Made by a program: the position numbers and the translations under genes
Notes under the pieces: model-generated
Databases searched by the model: none
Seen by the model: the letters and a program-made list of their open reading frames with translations, nothing else
Told to the model about the DNA's origin: nothing
Part shown: positions 6,449 to 14,328 of the stretch, piece after piece
Position numbering within the stretch: the first letter of the stretch is position 1
Layout of the letters: every line of letters begins with the position of its first letter
From: Candidatus Krumholzibacteriia bacterium
GTDB taxonomy: Bacteria > Krumholzibacteriota > Krumholzibacteriia > LZORAL124-64-63
NCBI GenBank assembly: GCA_030590265.1
Contig: JAUUYW010000030.1
Span: 1 to 16,233, forward strand
Direction of reading: 5' to 3'
DNA length: 16,233 nt

Positions 6449-8140
6449 TTGGCTGAGAAGTCGCAAACCGCATTGCAACGTTACAAGTCCCGCCGAGTGG
6501 GGTACTTGGTTGACCAAGAAAAAACTGAGCCTCCGGTTTCGGCCAAGGATCAGTACCACAACAACGGCCTTGCTTTGCGCTTGCTGTTGCTTTTTCTGCT
6601 ATTGCCGGCCCTGGGTTTCTTTGGCTGGCGAGCCTACGAGAACCTGCCGGGAGAGCCCCTCGAACTGACTTACGAAATTGATCTGAGCGAAGCGCCCCAC
6701 GGAACGCTCATGGTCACTCTCATTGCCGAAGGAAAATTGCCCCCACAACTGGATCTGGAGTACCCGCCCGGAATTTTCGGCAAGACCCAATATGGTCGCA
6801 AATTGTTGCGTCCTTCAGCCCATGCCCTGAATGATAATGGAACCATGGGGCGTCCCCTGACAGTGGACCAATCGGCCAATGGATGGCGGCTCGGCACTCG
6901 GGGTTTGAACCGGGCAGGATTCATCTATCGGGTTGACCTGAGTAAAGCCGAATCCAGTGAAATGGATATTCGGAAGCACATTTCTACCCTGGTCAATGGT
7001 GGTGTTCGTTTTGCCGGGTTTGAAATCTTTTTGCAGCCCACCAATTCCAATGTGAAAAACATCACCGTGACTTTGCACAATCCCGCGCGGATGCCGGTGC
7101 TGGTCCCTTGGCCGGCATTGGTCAAAAACACCAACCGGGAACACAATGATTCAGCAGGACCACTTGCCGACGCTCACCTGGGCTACGGGCAGGGTTACAA
7201 TCCGACACCTGACCTGGCCACAGCAATATCTTCAGGCCAAGCCGCCAGGAACAAACCCAACTTCGCCGAACCTGTCCCCATGAATCTTTTCTATCATCCC
7301 AACGATCTGGCAGACCTGAACAACGCCCTGATCATTTGCGGCAACATCCGCACTCTCAACAGCCGGGCCAAAGATTGCGTGATTCAGTTCGCCACCAGTC
7401 AGAATTGGCTTTTCAACGACAGCGACGCCCTGGATCTTGTCCGCCGCATTGCGCGCACGGAGATCGGGTTTTTCGGATCTTCTCCAACGGAACAAATCAC
7501 CGTTTTGTTGGCCACCAACGAAGTTCAGACCGCCGAAGGATTCGATGTCTATGGTGTGCACACCGGTAGTTCGGTTCTGGTCATGATCCACCGGGACACC
7601 ACCTGGGGTATGTTGGAAGAACAGGCCGCCAGCGTCATCGCCCACGAAATGTTCCATGGCTGGCTGGGTGAGGCCATCACCCAAAATGACCCCGCCACTC
7701 TGTGGTTCACCGAAGGCGCCACCACCTGGTATTCGGCGCGCATGCTCACCGCAGCCGGTGTTTGGACACCCCAGCATGCCCGGCAGGTTCTGACCGATCG
7801 TCTGAACCGCGACTACGTGCAAAACCCCTGGCGAGGCGAAGTCTCCATTGCCGCTGCGGCTGCCGATGTCATGGGTGATCCGGATCAAGTGCGGTACGCC
7901 TACGCTGGTGGAGTGGCCGCCAGCATTGCTCTGGACCAGTGGTTGTCCCGACAGAGTCGGATGGTGCGGCCCCTTGATGAGGTTTTGCGCTATCTGTATG
8001 AGAATCGAACCGAAGAAGGATTCAGCCGCTTGGTCCTGGAAGAAGCCGTGCTGGCCGTCACCGGTGTGGACTGCCGACTCTGGCTTGAAAATTATGTTTA
8101 TGGGACGCAGAACCTGCCTCCGGTGGACCGGTTGATATAG
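6449..8140 (+). CDS. Membrane-anchored M61/M1-like zinc metallopeptidase (gluzincin)
   Basis: 563-residue protein with a basic N-terminus, one membrane anchor (about residues 41-60, LALRLLLLFLLLPALGFFGW), an all-beta-looking N-terminal region and a peptidase domain. The zinc site is HEMFH (399-403) followed after exactly 18 residues by Glu422 in WFTEGATTWYS, the HExxH-x18-E pattern of M1/M61 gluzincins. The large domain should face the periplasm. No PDZ domain, as found in many M61 enzymes, is evident, and no GxMEN exopeptidase motif was recognised, so specificity is open. TTG 6449 was chosen because AGAGGAAG lies 7 nt upstream; the next clear ATG is far inside the protein. It precedes metG by 67 nt on the same strand, but a functional link is not evident. 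Confidence 0.85.
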   Translation: MAEKSQTALQRYKSRRVGYLVDQEKTEPPVSAKDQYHNNGLALRLLLLFLLLPALGFFGWRAYENLPGEPLELTYEIDLSEAPHGTLMVTLIAEGKLPPQLDLEYPPGIFGKTQYGRKLLRPSAHALNDNGTMGRPLTVDQSANGWRLGTRGLNRAGFIYRVDLSKAESSEMDIRKHISTLVNGGVRFAGFEIFLQPTNSNVKNITVTLHNPARMPVLVPWPALVKNTNREHNDSAGPLADAHLGYGQGYNPTPDLATAISSGQAARNKPNFAEPVPMNLFYHPNDLADLNNALIICGNIRTLNSRAKDCVIQFATSQNWLFNDSDALDLVRRIARTEIGFFGSSPTEQITVLLATNEVQTAEGFDVYGVHTGSSVLVMIHRDTTWGMLEEQAASVIAHEMFHGWLGEAITQNDPATLWFTEGATTWYSARMLTAAGVWTPQHARQVLTDRLNRDYVQNPWRGEVSIAAAAADVMGDPDQVRYAYAGGVAASIALDQWLSRQSRMVRPLDEVLRYLYENRTEEGFSRLVLEEAVLAVTGVDCRLWLENYVYGTQNLPPVDRLI

Positions 8141-8207
8141 TTCCCGTGTTGAGTTAGATTCTCTTCATATCAAGAACTATAAAAACGCCTGACCCGGAGG
8201 CCATCCT

Positions 8208-9911
8208 GTGAGTTCCGCCAACTTCAAACAAACCCTCGTGACCAGCGCCCTGCCTTATGCCAATGGTGAGATCCATCTGGGACATCTGGCCGGGGCTTAT
8301 TTGCCTGCCGACATTTATGTGCGTTATCTGCGGCTGCGTGGCCGCGAAGTGCTCTACATTTGTGGCAGTGACGAGTACGGGGTGCCTATCACCCTGACGG
8401 CGGAAAAACTTGGCATCAGCCCCAAGGAACTGGTGGATCGCAATTATGCCTCCATCAAAAAGAGTTTCGGGGGCTTTGGCATGAGCTTTGACAATTTCAG
8501 CCAGACCAGCCGCGAAATTCACTCCGAGACAGCCCAGGCCTTTTTCACAGACCTGCACAGCCAGGGCGTTTTCAAACAGAAAACCACCGAGCAATTCTAC
8601 AGCTCCAGTCAGAACCGGTTTTTGGCTGATCGCTACATTGAAGGCACTTGTCCCAAGTGCAGCAGTGAAGAAGCTCGTGGTGACCAGTGCGAAAAATGCG
8701 GGTCAACTCTTGACCCTACCGAGCTGATCAACCCCCGCAGCGTTCTGGACAACAGCCCTCTGGAACTGCGCGAGACAACCCATTGGTTCCTGCCCCTGGC
8801 CGATTGGCAGGAAAAACTGGAAGACTTTCTGGGCCGCCATCCCGAGTGGAAAGACAATGTTTTGCGCTACTGCAATGGCTGGTTTGCCGACGGTCTTCGG
8901 GACCGGGCCATGACCCGGGATCTGAATTGGGGCGTGCCGGTGCCTCTTGCCGACCATGATGGCAAGGTCATGTTTGTTTGGTTCGAAGCTCCCATCGGCT
9001 ACATCTCGGCCACCCGCGAATGGGCTGCCCAAAAGGGCGAGCCGGAGGCCTGGAAAAACTGGTGGCAGAACCCGGACACCCGTCTGGTGCACTTCATCGG
9101 CAAAGACAACATTTTCTTCCACGCCCTGTTGTTCCCCGCCATCCTGATGGCCCACAGTGAGGACTACATCTTGCCGGACAATGTGCCGGCCAACGAATTT
9201 CTGAATCTCGAAGGACAAAAGCTTTCCACCAGCCGCGGTTTTGCCGTCTGGCTGCCCGAATATCTGGAAAAATTCAGCGCTGATCCCCTGCGTTACACCC
9301 TGGCCCGGAATTCCCCCGAAACCCGGGACATGAATTTCACCTGGGAAGGTTTCCTGGCCCGCAACAACAACGAGTTGGGTAATAATTTCGGCAACCTGAT
9401 CAACCGCGTTTTCACCTTCATCCACAAATACTTTGAAGGACAGGTTCCCGAGTGGTCGGAAGAGATGATGACCGACCTGGATCGCGACGCCCTGAAGGAA
9501 GTGGCGGCAGATCTGGAAAAATGGGCCGGACACCTGGAGAAGTTTGAAGTCAAGGCTGCCCTGGAAGCCTGTTTCCACGCCGGTCAGGTGGGCAATCGGT
9601 ATTTCGATGAATCGGCGCCTTTCAAAAGTCGCAAAACCGATCTGGAACGATGCGGCCACAGCCTGGGTGTGATCATTCAGATTCTGCGCCAGCTGTGCCT
9701 GATGCTCTCACCGGTGGTGCCCTTCGGCATGGAGAAATTGTGGGGCTGGTTGGGCATGGAAAGTGATTTGTGGGCCGGCGGCTGGGAAGAAGGAAATCAG
9801 ATTATTCCATCAGGACGGCAGCTGGGGAAACAAGAGATTTTGTTTCCCCGATTTGAGCAGGAAGCTATCCAGGTGGAGATTGACCGCTTGCAGGAAATGC
9901 TGGGGGAATAA
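8208..9911 (+). CDS. metG: Methionyl-tRNA synthetase
   Basis: Class I aminoacyl-tRNA synthetase that charges tRNA-Met in the cytosol. The 567-residue protein has the HIGH-type motif HLGH (residues 23-26) after ALPYANG, and the zinc knuckle Cys148-x2-Cys151 and Cys161-x2-Cys164. It also has DLNWGVPVP, VWFEAPIGY, IGKDNIFFH and the KMSKS-type loop KLSTS (338-342), then the helical anticodon-binding domain. It ends without the C-terminal EMAPII-like tRNA-binding domain found in many longer bacterial MetRS, a normal variant. The start is GTG 8208 with CGGAGG seven nt upstream. It converges with the outer-membrane protein gene with only 7 nt between stops. The assignment is essentially certain. Confidence 0.98.
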   Translation: MSSANFKQTLVTSALPYANGEIHLGHLAGAYLPADIYVRYLRLRGREVLYICGSDEYGVPITLTAEKLGISPKELVDRNYASIKKSFGGFGMSFDNFSQTSREIHSETAQAFFTDLHSQGVFKQKTTEQFYSSSQNRFLADRYIEGTCPKCSSEEARGDQCEKCGSTLDPTELINPRSVLDNSPLELRETTHWFLPLADWQEKLEDFLGRHPEWKDNVLRYCNGWFADGLRDRAMTRDLNWGVPVPLADHDGKVMFVWFEAPIGYISATREWAAQKGEPEAWKNWWQNPDTRLVHFIGKDNIFFHALLFPAILMAHSEDYILPDNVPANEFLNLEGQKLSTSRGFAVWLPEYLEKFSADPLRYTLARNSPETRDMNFTWEGFLARNNNELGNNFGNLINRVFTFIHKYFEGQVPEWSEEMMTDLDRDALKEVAADLEKWAGHLEKFEVKAALEACFHAGQVGNRYFDESAPFKSRKTDLERCGHSLGVIIQILRQLCLMLSPVVPFGMEKLWGWLGMESDLWAGGWEEGNQIIPSGRQLGKQEILFPRFEQEAIQVEIDRLQEMLGE

Positions 9912-9918
9912 TCTGGAA

Positions 9919-10644
9919 TCAATTGATATCCGGCACCGTCTGATCATCCAAACTGCCAAAACGGATTTTATACCCCACCCGGGCAGTGAAACCCGTGTAA
10001 TCAATGGTCAGATCATCACCATTGTCTTTCTTCACGGGGGCATTATCGTTTTTGAAGGATTTGACCTTGGCATCCCGCCAGCCGGCAGTCACCTGCAAGG
10101 TGGATGATCCACCCAAGGCAAATTCCAGAAGGGCCATGCCTTCCAGAGCCCAGGTGTTGCCTTTCAATTCAGACTTGCCGTAGCTGGCACCGGAAGTGGT
10201 TTTGTTGACATCCCCGCCAACTACCAGATACCCCAGAGACCCAGCCACACCCAGGCGCCAGTTTTCCTGCTTGATGAAATTGTAATTCACACGACCGGAA
10301 AAGATATCCGCAGCCAGGTTCACATCGGCAATCAATTCCCCGTCCTGGCCACTGGTTGAGGCGTATTGGTGCTCCCAAAACAGACCATAACCCAACGAAG
10401 GTGACAGGTCATAGCCAAAGCCAAAAGCCAAAGCCATGCCGGAATTCACATCGTCCAGATCAAAGCCATCGGATTCGTCGTGCCAACGGAAATCAGCTTC
10501 ATTGATGTCGTCCATGGCCATACCGTGGTAGCCCAGGGATACTTGGAACCAAGAGCCTTCGCCTTCTGCGGCAGCAACGGTAGTAGTTGTTCCGAGAATC
10601 AAAAACACAGTCGCGGAAAGTGCCAATATCAAGCTTCGGTTCAT
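9919..10644 (-). CDS. Predicted outer-membrane beta-barrel protein
   Basis: 241-residue exported protein with a classic signal peptide (MNRSLILALSATVFLILG, cleavage near AAA at residues 24-26). The mature part is rich in Gly, Asn and Asp with alternating aromatic and hydrophobic residues, such as GMALAFGFGYDL, SLGYGLFWEH, GSLGYLVVGG and FTARVGYKIRFG. This is the amphipathic strand pattern of a small eight-stranded barrel, with the last pattern close to the C-terminus. No specific family is recognised and the role is unknown. ATG 10644 has AAAGG seven nt upstream. It is the last gene of a four-gene operon, 12 nt after the STAS gene. Confidence 0.75.
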   Translation of the reverse strand: MNRSLILALSATVFLILGTTTTVAAAEGEGSWFQVSLGYHGMAMDDINEADFRWHDESDGFDLDDVNSGMALAFGFGYDLSPSLGYGLFWEHQYASTSGQDGELIADVNLAADIFSGRVNYNFIKQENWRLGVAGSLGYLVVGGDVNKTTSGASYGKSELKGNTWALEGMALLEFALGGSSTLQVTAGWRDAKVKSFKNDNAPVKKDNGDDLTIDYTGFTARVGYKIRFGSLDDQTVPDIN

Positions 10645-10656
10645 GGTCGTGCCTTT

Positions 10657-11022
10657 CTAAGAGTCCAAGTTGGCAGGCAAGTCATTCAGGTTGTCAAAAG
10701 GTGTCAGGAATTCCCACACACGAGTGACTTCAAGCTGCCGTCGGGCGCTGTCCGGGGCATCCACTGCAAACAATTTGCCCTGGCCTTCTTTGCAGGCAGT
10801 CATCAGCGAAGCAATCATGCCGACGCCGGTGCTGTTGATGATCTTCAAATCGGACATGACCAGAACCACATGGGGAAAATCGGTGGAAATATTATCCCGG
10901 GCATCTTCCAGGAATGAATAACACGCCGGAGTGCCAACAAATTTTCCGCTCAGATGATAAACCCTGGCCCGGCGGTCGTTGTCCTGAGATTCTTCAGCCT
11001 TGAAGCTTGGTTTCTTTGTCAT
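10657..11022 (-). CDS. STAS-domain protein (anti-sigma factor antagonist type)
   Basis: 121-residue single-domain STAS protein. Its diagnostic segment is MSDLKIINSTGVGMI (residues 56-70) with Asp58 and Ser64, the serine phosphorylated by partner kinases in SpoIIAA/RsbV-type antagonists. Such proteins release a sigma factor or other target when unphosphorylated. No anti-sigma kinase, PP2C phosphatase or sigma factor gene is visible nearby, so its partner is elsewhere. ATG 11022 was chosen because GGGAGG lies 8 nt upstream; the longer frame overlaps the deaminase gene and adds unlike sequence. It sits 25 nt downstream of the deaminase gene in the same operon. Confidence 0.85.
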   Translation of the reverse strand: MTKKPSFKAEESQDNDRRARVYHLSGKFVGTPACYSFLEDARDNISTDFPHVVLVMSDLKIINSTGVGMIASLMTACKEGQGKLFAVDAPDSARRQLEVTRVWEFLTPFDNLNDLPANLDS

Positions 11023-11047
11023 TTTGGGTCCCTCCCAAGTAAAAATG

Positions 11048-12028
11048 TTATCCAGCTGTTTCATCCATTCCAAAAGCCGCTTCCCTGGCCCACTCATCCA
11101 TCATCACAATCTGTTCTTCCTGCAGGCCCAGTTCCTGACGGGCACGCTCCAATTCTCCACCCCGATCGAGGCCGAACAGGCTGCGGTCATCCGGGTTCAA
11201 CCCGCAGGGAATTTTTGCGGACAAAAAATCCTGCAAAGGATGATCAGCCAGGTTTTCCAAGACGCCCGTGCACAAATTTGACCCTGGACAGAGTTCTACA
11301 AATACGTTTCGTGCCTTCAACATAGCCATAATCAGAGGATCGGCAACCGCTCCCAGGCCATGGCCTATTCGCTCTGCCCCACAAACTTCCACGGCCTGCC
11401 GGACGGAATCGGCGGCGGCCGGGCCACTGGCAGGATTTTCTCCCGCGTGGATGCTCACTCCCAGGCCTTCGGCTTTCACGTCGGCAAAGAGCGGAGCGAA
11501 ATCGCGAGCTGGTCCGGCAACCTCGTCCCCACCAAGGCCAAAACCAACCACACCTAAAGACCGACCGGCCTTGGCGGCCGCTTCAAAGGCATGCCAACCC
11601 TTGTCCAGCCCCCACTGGCGCACCGCATCGGGCAACCAGCGCAGACGCACACCGTGAGTTTCCTGCACCTGGTGAGCGGCATCGAACAAAGCCTGCTGAA
11701 TGGCCTGGGGCTCGAGGCCTCTTTTCAGCATCACTCCATAAGAAAGACTGACTTCGGCGTAACCCACACCATCGTCGTGCAGGGTTTGGCCCAGGTCCAG
11801 GGCCACCTGGTGAAAGTCCTGGGGTGTTTTCAGCAGCAGAGTGACTTTGCGGAACAACTCCAGAAAGTCCATGAAGCCGTCAAAAACGTAAGCGGTGCCT
11901 TCCTTGTTCAGGCACTTGGTCAGCAAGCCCGGTTGACCATAATGATCGGCCAGAGCAATCAAACGCTCGCAAGTGACCGATCCTTCCAGGTGGGTGTGCA
12001 GCTCAACACCAGGCAAATCCTTGTTCAT
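11048..12028 (-). CDS. add: Adenosine deaminase-family metal-dependent hydrolase
   Basis: 326-residue TIM-barrel amidohydrolase of the adenosine/AMP deaminase family, predicted to remove the 6-amino group of adenosine or a related purine in the cytosol. Visible active-site elements are His11 and His13 in VELHTHLEG, GFGLGGDE (162-169), His194 and Glu197 in SIHAGE, His223 in RIGHG, and Asp280/Asp281 in LNPDD. The LEG in place of LDG after the HxH motif and SNLCTG suggest an adenosine-deaminase-like enzyme, but adenine or aminodeoxyfutalosine deaminase activity cannot be excluded. ATG 12028 overlaps the stop of the FG-GAP gene (ATGA), so translation is probably coupled; the 366-residue longer frame adds only residues read from that gene. 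Pairing a nucleoside enzyme with a secreted propeller protein is unusual. Confidence 0.85.
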   Translation of the reverse strand: MNKDLPGVELHTHLEGSVTCERLIALADHYGQPGLLTKCLNKEGTAYVFDGFMDFLELFRKVTLLLKTPQDFHQVALDLGQTLHDDGVGYAEVSLSYGVMLKRGLEPQAIQQALFDAAHQVQETHGVRLRWLPDAVRQWGLDKGWHAFEAAAKAGRSLGVVGFGLGGDEVAGPARDFAPLFADVKAEGLGVSIHAGENPASGPAAADSVRQAVEVCGAERIGHGLGAVADPLIMAMLKARNVFVELCPGSNLCTGVLENLADHPLQDFLSAKIPCGLNPDDRSLFGLDRGGELERARQELGLQEEQIVMMDEWAREAAFGMDETAG

Positions 12029-14091
12029 CGAGCCAGAATCACTTTCCGAATTTCGATATGACCGGTTGTGCGCAGGTGGAAGAAATAGAGACCCGAAGGC
12101 AGAGCCCTTCCCGCGTCGTCTTTTCCATCCCAGCTTTTTTGTTCCCACTGGCCGGTTCCGGTGGCCTGGGCCAATTGACGGATGCGGCGTCCACGCAGGT
12201 CAGCAATGGTCAGGGAGTAGGAAATTCCCTCATCAACACGATATTCCAGGGCCGTGCGCGGGTTGGCCGGGTTGGGCCAGGCCTGGCGGGCCATCAGTGG
12301 GCGCAAAGCAGGTTGTTGTTCCAGGGACAGAGCCGGCCAAACCGAAGGATCCGAAAGTTCGACCCGGCTACCATTCAGAAGATCCAAGGTGGCCTGGTAG
12401 GAAATCTGTTGGCCGTTGATTTCCTGGTTGAAAGGACCGGCATCGATCAACTCGTAATGATGCTCACCGGCGGGGAACAATCCGTTCACTATCAGGTCTT
12501 CGACAGAACCATCAAACACTGTTTCAAGGCCGGAAGAATCCTGACGACGGATTTCCATATGAGTGATGGACTCAGGGGCCAGAGGCAAGGTCAGCTGCAA
12601 CCGCACCTGACCGTCGGCGGTCCAGGTTGAGGCGGCTTGATATTGAAACGTGCCTACGGTTTGGTTGTTCGTGGCCCACAGTCGGCAATAACCAGCAGTG
12701 GCGTTGTTGGCGATGTTGCCCGAAGGAGCTGCCACGGCGTAGTCTATCAAACCATCGCCGTCGAAATCTCCAATTCCGGCCACCGCGAAACCAAAACGGT
12801 CGAAGGCCTGGGTGCCGGGCATGAGCGGGTCTACGGCAACAACGTCCAGAACCGAGACGCTGCCCGAGTTGCTGCCGCCTTCGTAGATGTAGGCTCGGCC
12901 AGCGTCGGCACCATCGCCGGCGTAGAAAGGAGCACCGATCAAAAGGTCGTCCCGACCGTTTTCAGTTAAATCGCCAAGAAGATCGAGGGCATAGCCCAGC
13001 TGGTCGCCGCCTGAGCCACCCGTGACATAACGATCGCCCGTGGCCGAAGGGCTTGGGTCGCCGAAAATGATTTCGACCCGGCCCGCAGCGGTGCCGGCCT
13101 GGTTGTTGAAAGGACCACCAACAGCCAAATCATCGTACCCGTCGCTGTCCCAGCGGTGAATGTTTTCCACCACCCATCCGTACTGACTGAGAGCAGGGGA
13201 AGAGCCGCCAATTCCAATCAGATGATCCGGTGTGGCGTTGGGAGTATTGCCCGACAACGTGCCTTCGAAAATATGAACCGCACCGGCATCCTCACCCCAG
13301 TGGGAGTTGTTGCCCGGGGCGCTCACCGCCACGCTTTCTTCGTTGCCACCCAGGAAATTTCCTGCCCCACAGACCGACCAGCCAAAGAAATCACCGGAAA
13401 TTTCACCTGTCATGGTTGTGGCGTCGGCCAAATCAGTGCTGGGATCGCCATTGTCGCCATAGATGACATATGCAGCCCCCAGGTTGGTGCCACCAGTGTT
13501 GGAAAAAGGCGCGCCCACAATGAAATCGTCTTTGCCGTCACCATTAAAATCACCGGCTCCTGACACCGAAAAACCAAATTGATCGCCACCATTGGCGCCT
13601 AGAATGACCAGGTCAGGAGTGCTGGAGAGGGCACCGCCGCCGTAAAAAATACAAACTCGTCCTTTTTCCGTGCCCCCGGTGTTGGACAAAGGAGCGCCCA
13701 CGGCGAAATCAGGATCGCCATCATTGTTGACATCGCCAATGGCAGCAACGGAAAAACCGAACCGTTCACCTGAGGCTCCGTACCAGACTTCATTGGCGGA
13801 GTGGGTCACATCGGTGCTTCCGTACCACAGAAAAGCAGCCCCGGATTCGGCACCACCCAAGTTGTTCAGAGGGGCGCCAACAAGCAGGTCAAAGCGGCCA
13901 TCACCGTCTATATCACCCAGCCCACAAGCTGCGGCACCAAAGTCCTGACCGGTGAAACCGGCGGCGTGATCAGTAAGATGCACGGCATCGGCATAAGCCA
14001 CATCAGGGAGGGATAAGACAGCAAACAACACCAGAAGGCCAAATACGGCACAGCTGTTGCATAGACAGGCGATGGATGGGATTCTAAACAA
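12025..14091 (-). CDS. Secreted seven-blade FG-GAP (integrin alpha-like) repeat protein with FlgD-like C-terminal domain
   Basis: 688-residue exported protein. After a signal peptide (hydrophobic core CAVFGLLVLFAVLSL, cleavage near AYA, residue 34) come seven repeats of the form FG-x-GD(I/F)(D/N)GDG-x-D-x-xVGAP-x-N-x-GG-x-xG. The best copies carry the DxDxDG calcium loop, while repeat four (GNFLGGNEESVAVSAP) is degenerate. Seven blades would close a beta-propeller. A beta-rich linker follows, then a C-terminal domain beginning WPNPANP and ending GLYFFHLRT with RKVIL, the FlgD-Ig-like/sorting-type terminus seen in FCB-related bacteria. The TTG at 14091 was chosen because GGAGG lies 6 nt upstream and the signal peptide then begins MFRIPS. 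The longer frame to 14217 has no SD. Likely a cell-surface or secreted calcium-binding adhesion-type protein. Confidence 0.85.
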   Translation of the reverse strand: MFRIPSIACLCNSCAVFGLLVLFAVLSLPDVAYADAVHLTDHAAGFTGQDFGAAACGLGDIDGDGRFDLLVGAPLNNLGGAESGAAFLWYGSTDVTHSANEVWYGASGERFGFSVAAIGDVNNDGDPDFAVGAPLSNTGGTEKGRVCIFYGGGALSSTPDLVILGANGGDQFGFSVSGAGDFNGDGKDDFIVGAPFSNTGGTNLGAAYVIYGDNGDPSTDLADATTMTGEISGDFFGWSVCGAGNFLGGNEESVAVSAPGNNSHWGEDAGAVHIFEGTLSGNTPNATPDHLIGIGGSSPALSQYGWVVENIHRWDSDGYDDLAVGGPFNNQAGTAAGRVEIIFGDPSPSATGDRYVTGGSGGDQLGYALDLLGDLTENGRDDLLIGAPFYAGDGADAGRAYIYEGGSNSGSVSVLDVVAVDPLMPGTQAFDRFGFAVAGIGDFDGDGLIDYAVAAPSGNIANNATAGYCRLWATNNQTVGTFQYQAASTWTADGQVRLQLTLPLAPESITHMEIRRQDSSGLETVFDGSVEDLIVNGLFPAGEHHYELIDAGPFNQEINGQQISYQATLDLLNGSRVELSDPSVWPALSLEQQPALRPLMARQAWPNPANPRTALEYRVDEGISYSLTIADLRGRRIRQLAQATGTGQWEQKSWDGKDDAGRALPSGLYFFHLRTTGHIEIRKVILAR

Positions 14092-14169
14092 GGGTGGCCT
14101 CCAAGTCTTCGGTTTGCACCGATTTAACCCCTTTTTTGAGGAATCTTGGTCCTGACAGGGGTTTTCCAT

Positions 14170-14226
14170 CATGCAAAATGCATGGCTTGATTTGTATATT
14201 AGCACGATCTGAGCCAATTTTGCATG
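14170..14226. repeat. Inverted repeat CATGCAAAAT in the divergent promoter region
   Basis: CATGCAAAAT (14170-14179) has an exact inverted copy ATTTTGCATG (14217-14226). The left arm also continues into a second palindrome, CATGCA-AAA-TGCATG (14170-14184). A possible extended -10 for the minus-strand operon (TGC followed by TAATAT, 14204-14196) lies between the two arms. The layout would suit an operator controlling the FG-GAP operon, the peptidase gene or both; the binding factor is unknown. Confidence 0.45.
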
Positions 14227-14328
14227 CCCAATGATTGATGTGGGCCACAGAAAACCCTTGCCTGGAAGGCCCGAGTCAGTGCATTTTTGTCCGACGAAGG
14301 AAATGGAAACGATTCAGGAGGAATCAAA

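Noticed and set aside
9905..9925. Bidirectional terminator between metG and the outer-membrane protein gene
   Set aside because: The gap between stops is only 7 nt and I found no GC-rich stem with a T-run there.
12058..12630. Plus-strand frame of 190 codons opposite the FG-GAP gene
   Set aside because: It is a shadow of the repeat-rich minus-strand gene with no recognisable domain.
14092..14217. Extension of the FG-GAP protein to the upstream TTG or ATG codons
   Set aside because: No SD precedes those starts, the added residues are not signal-peptide-like, and TTG 14091 has GGAGG at ideal spacing.
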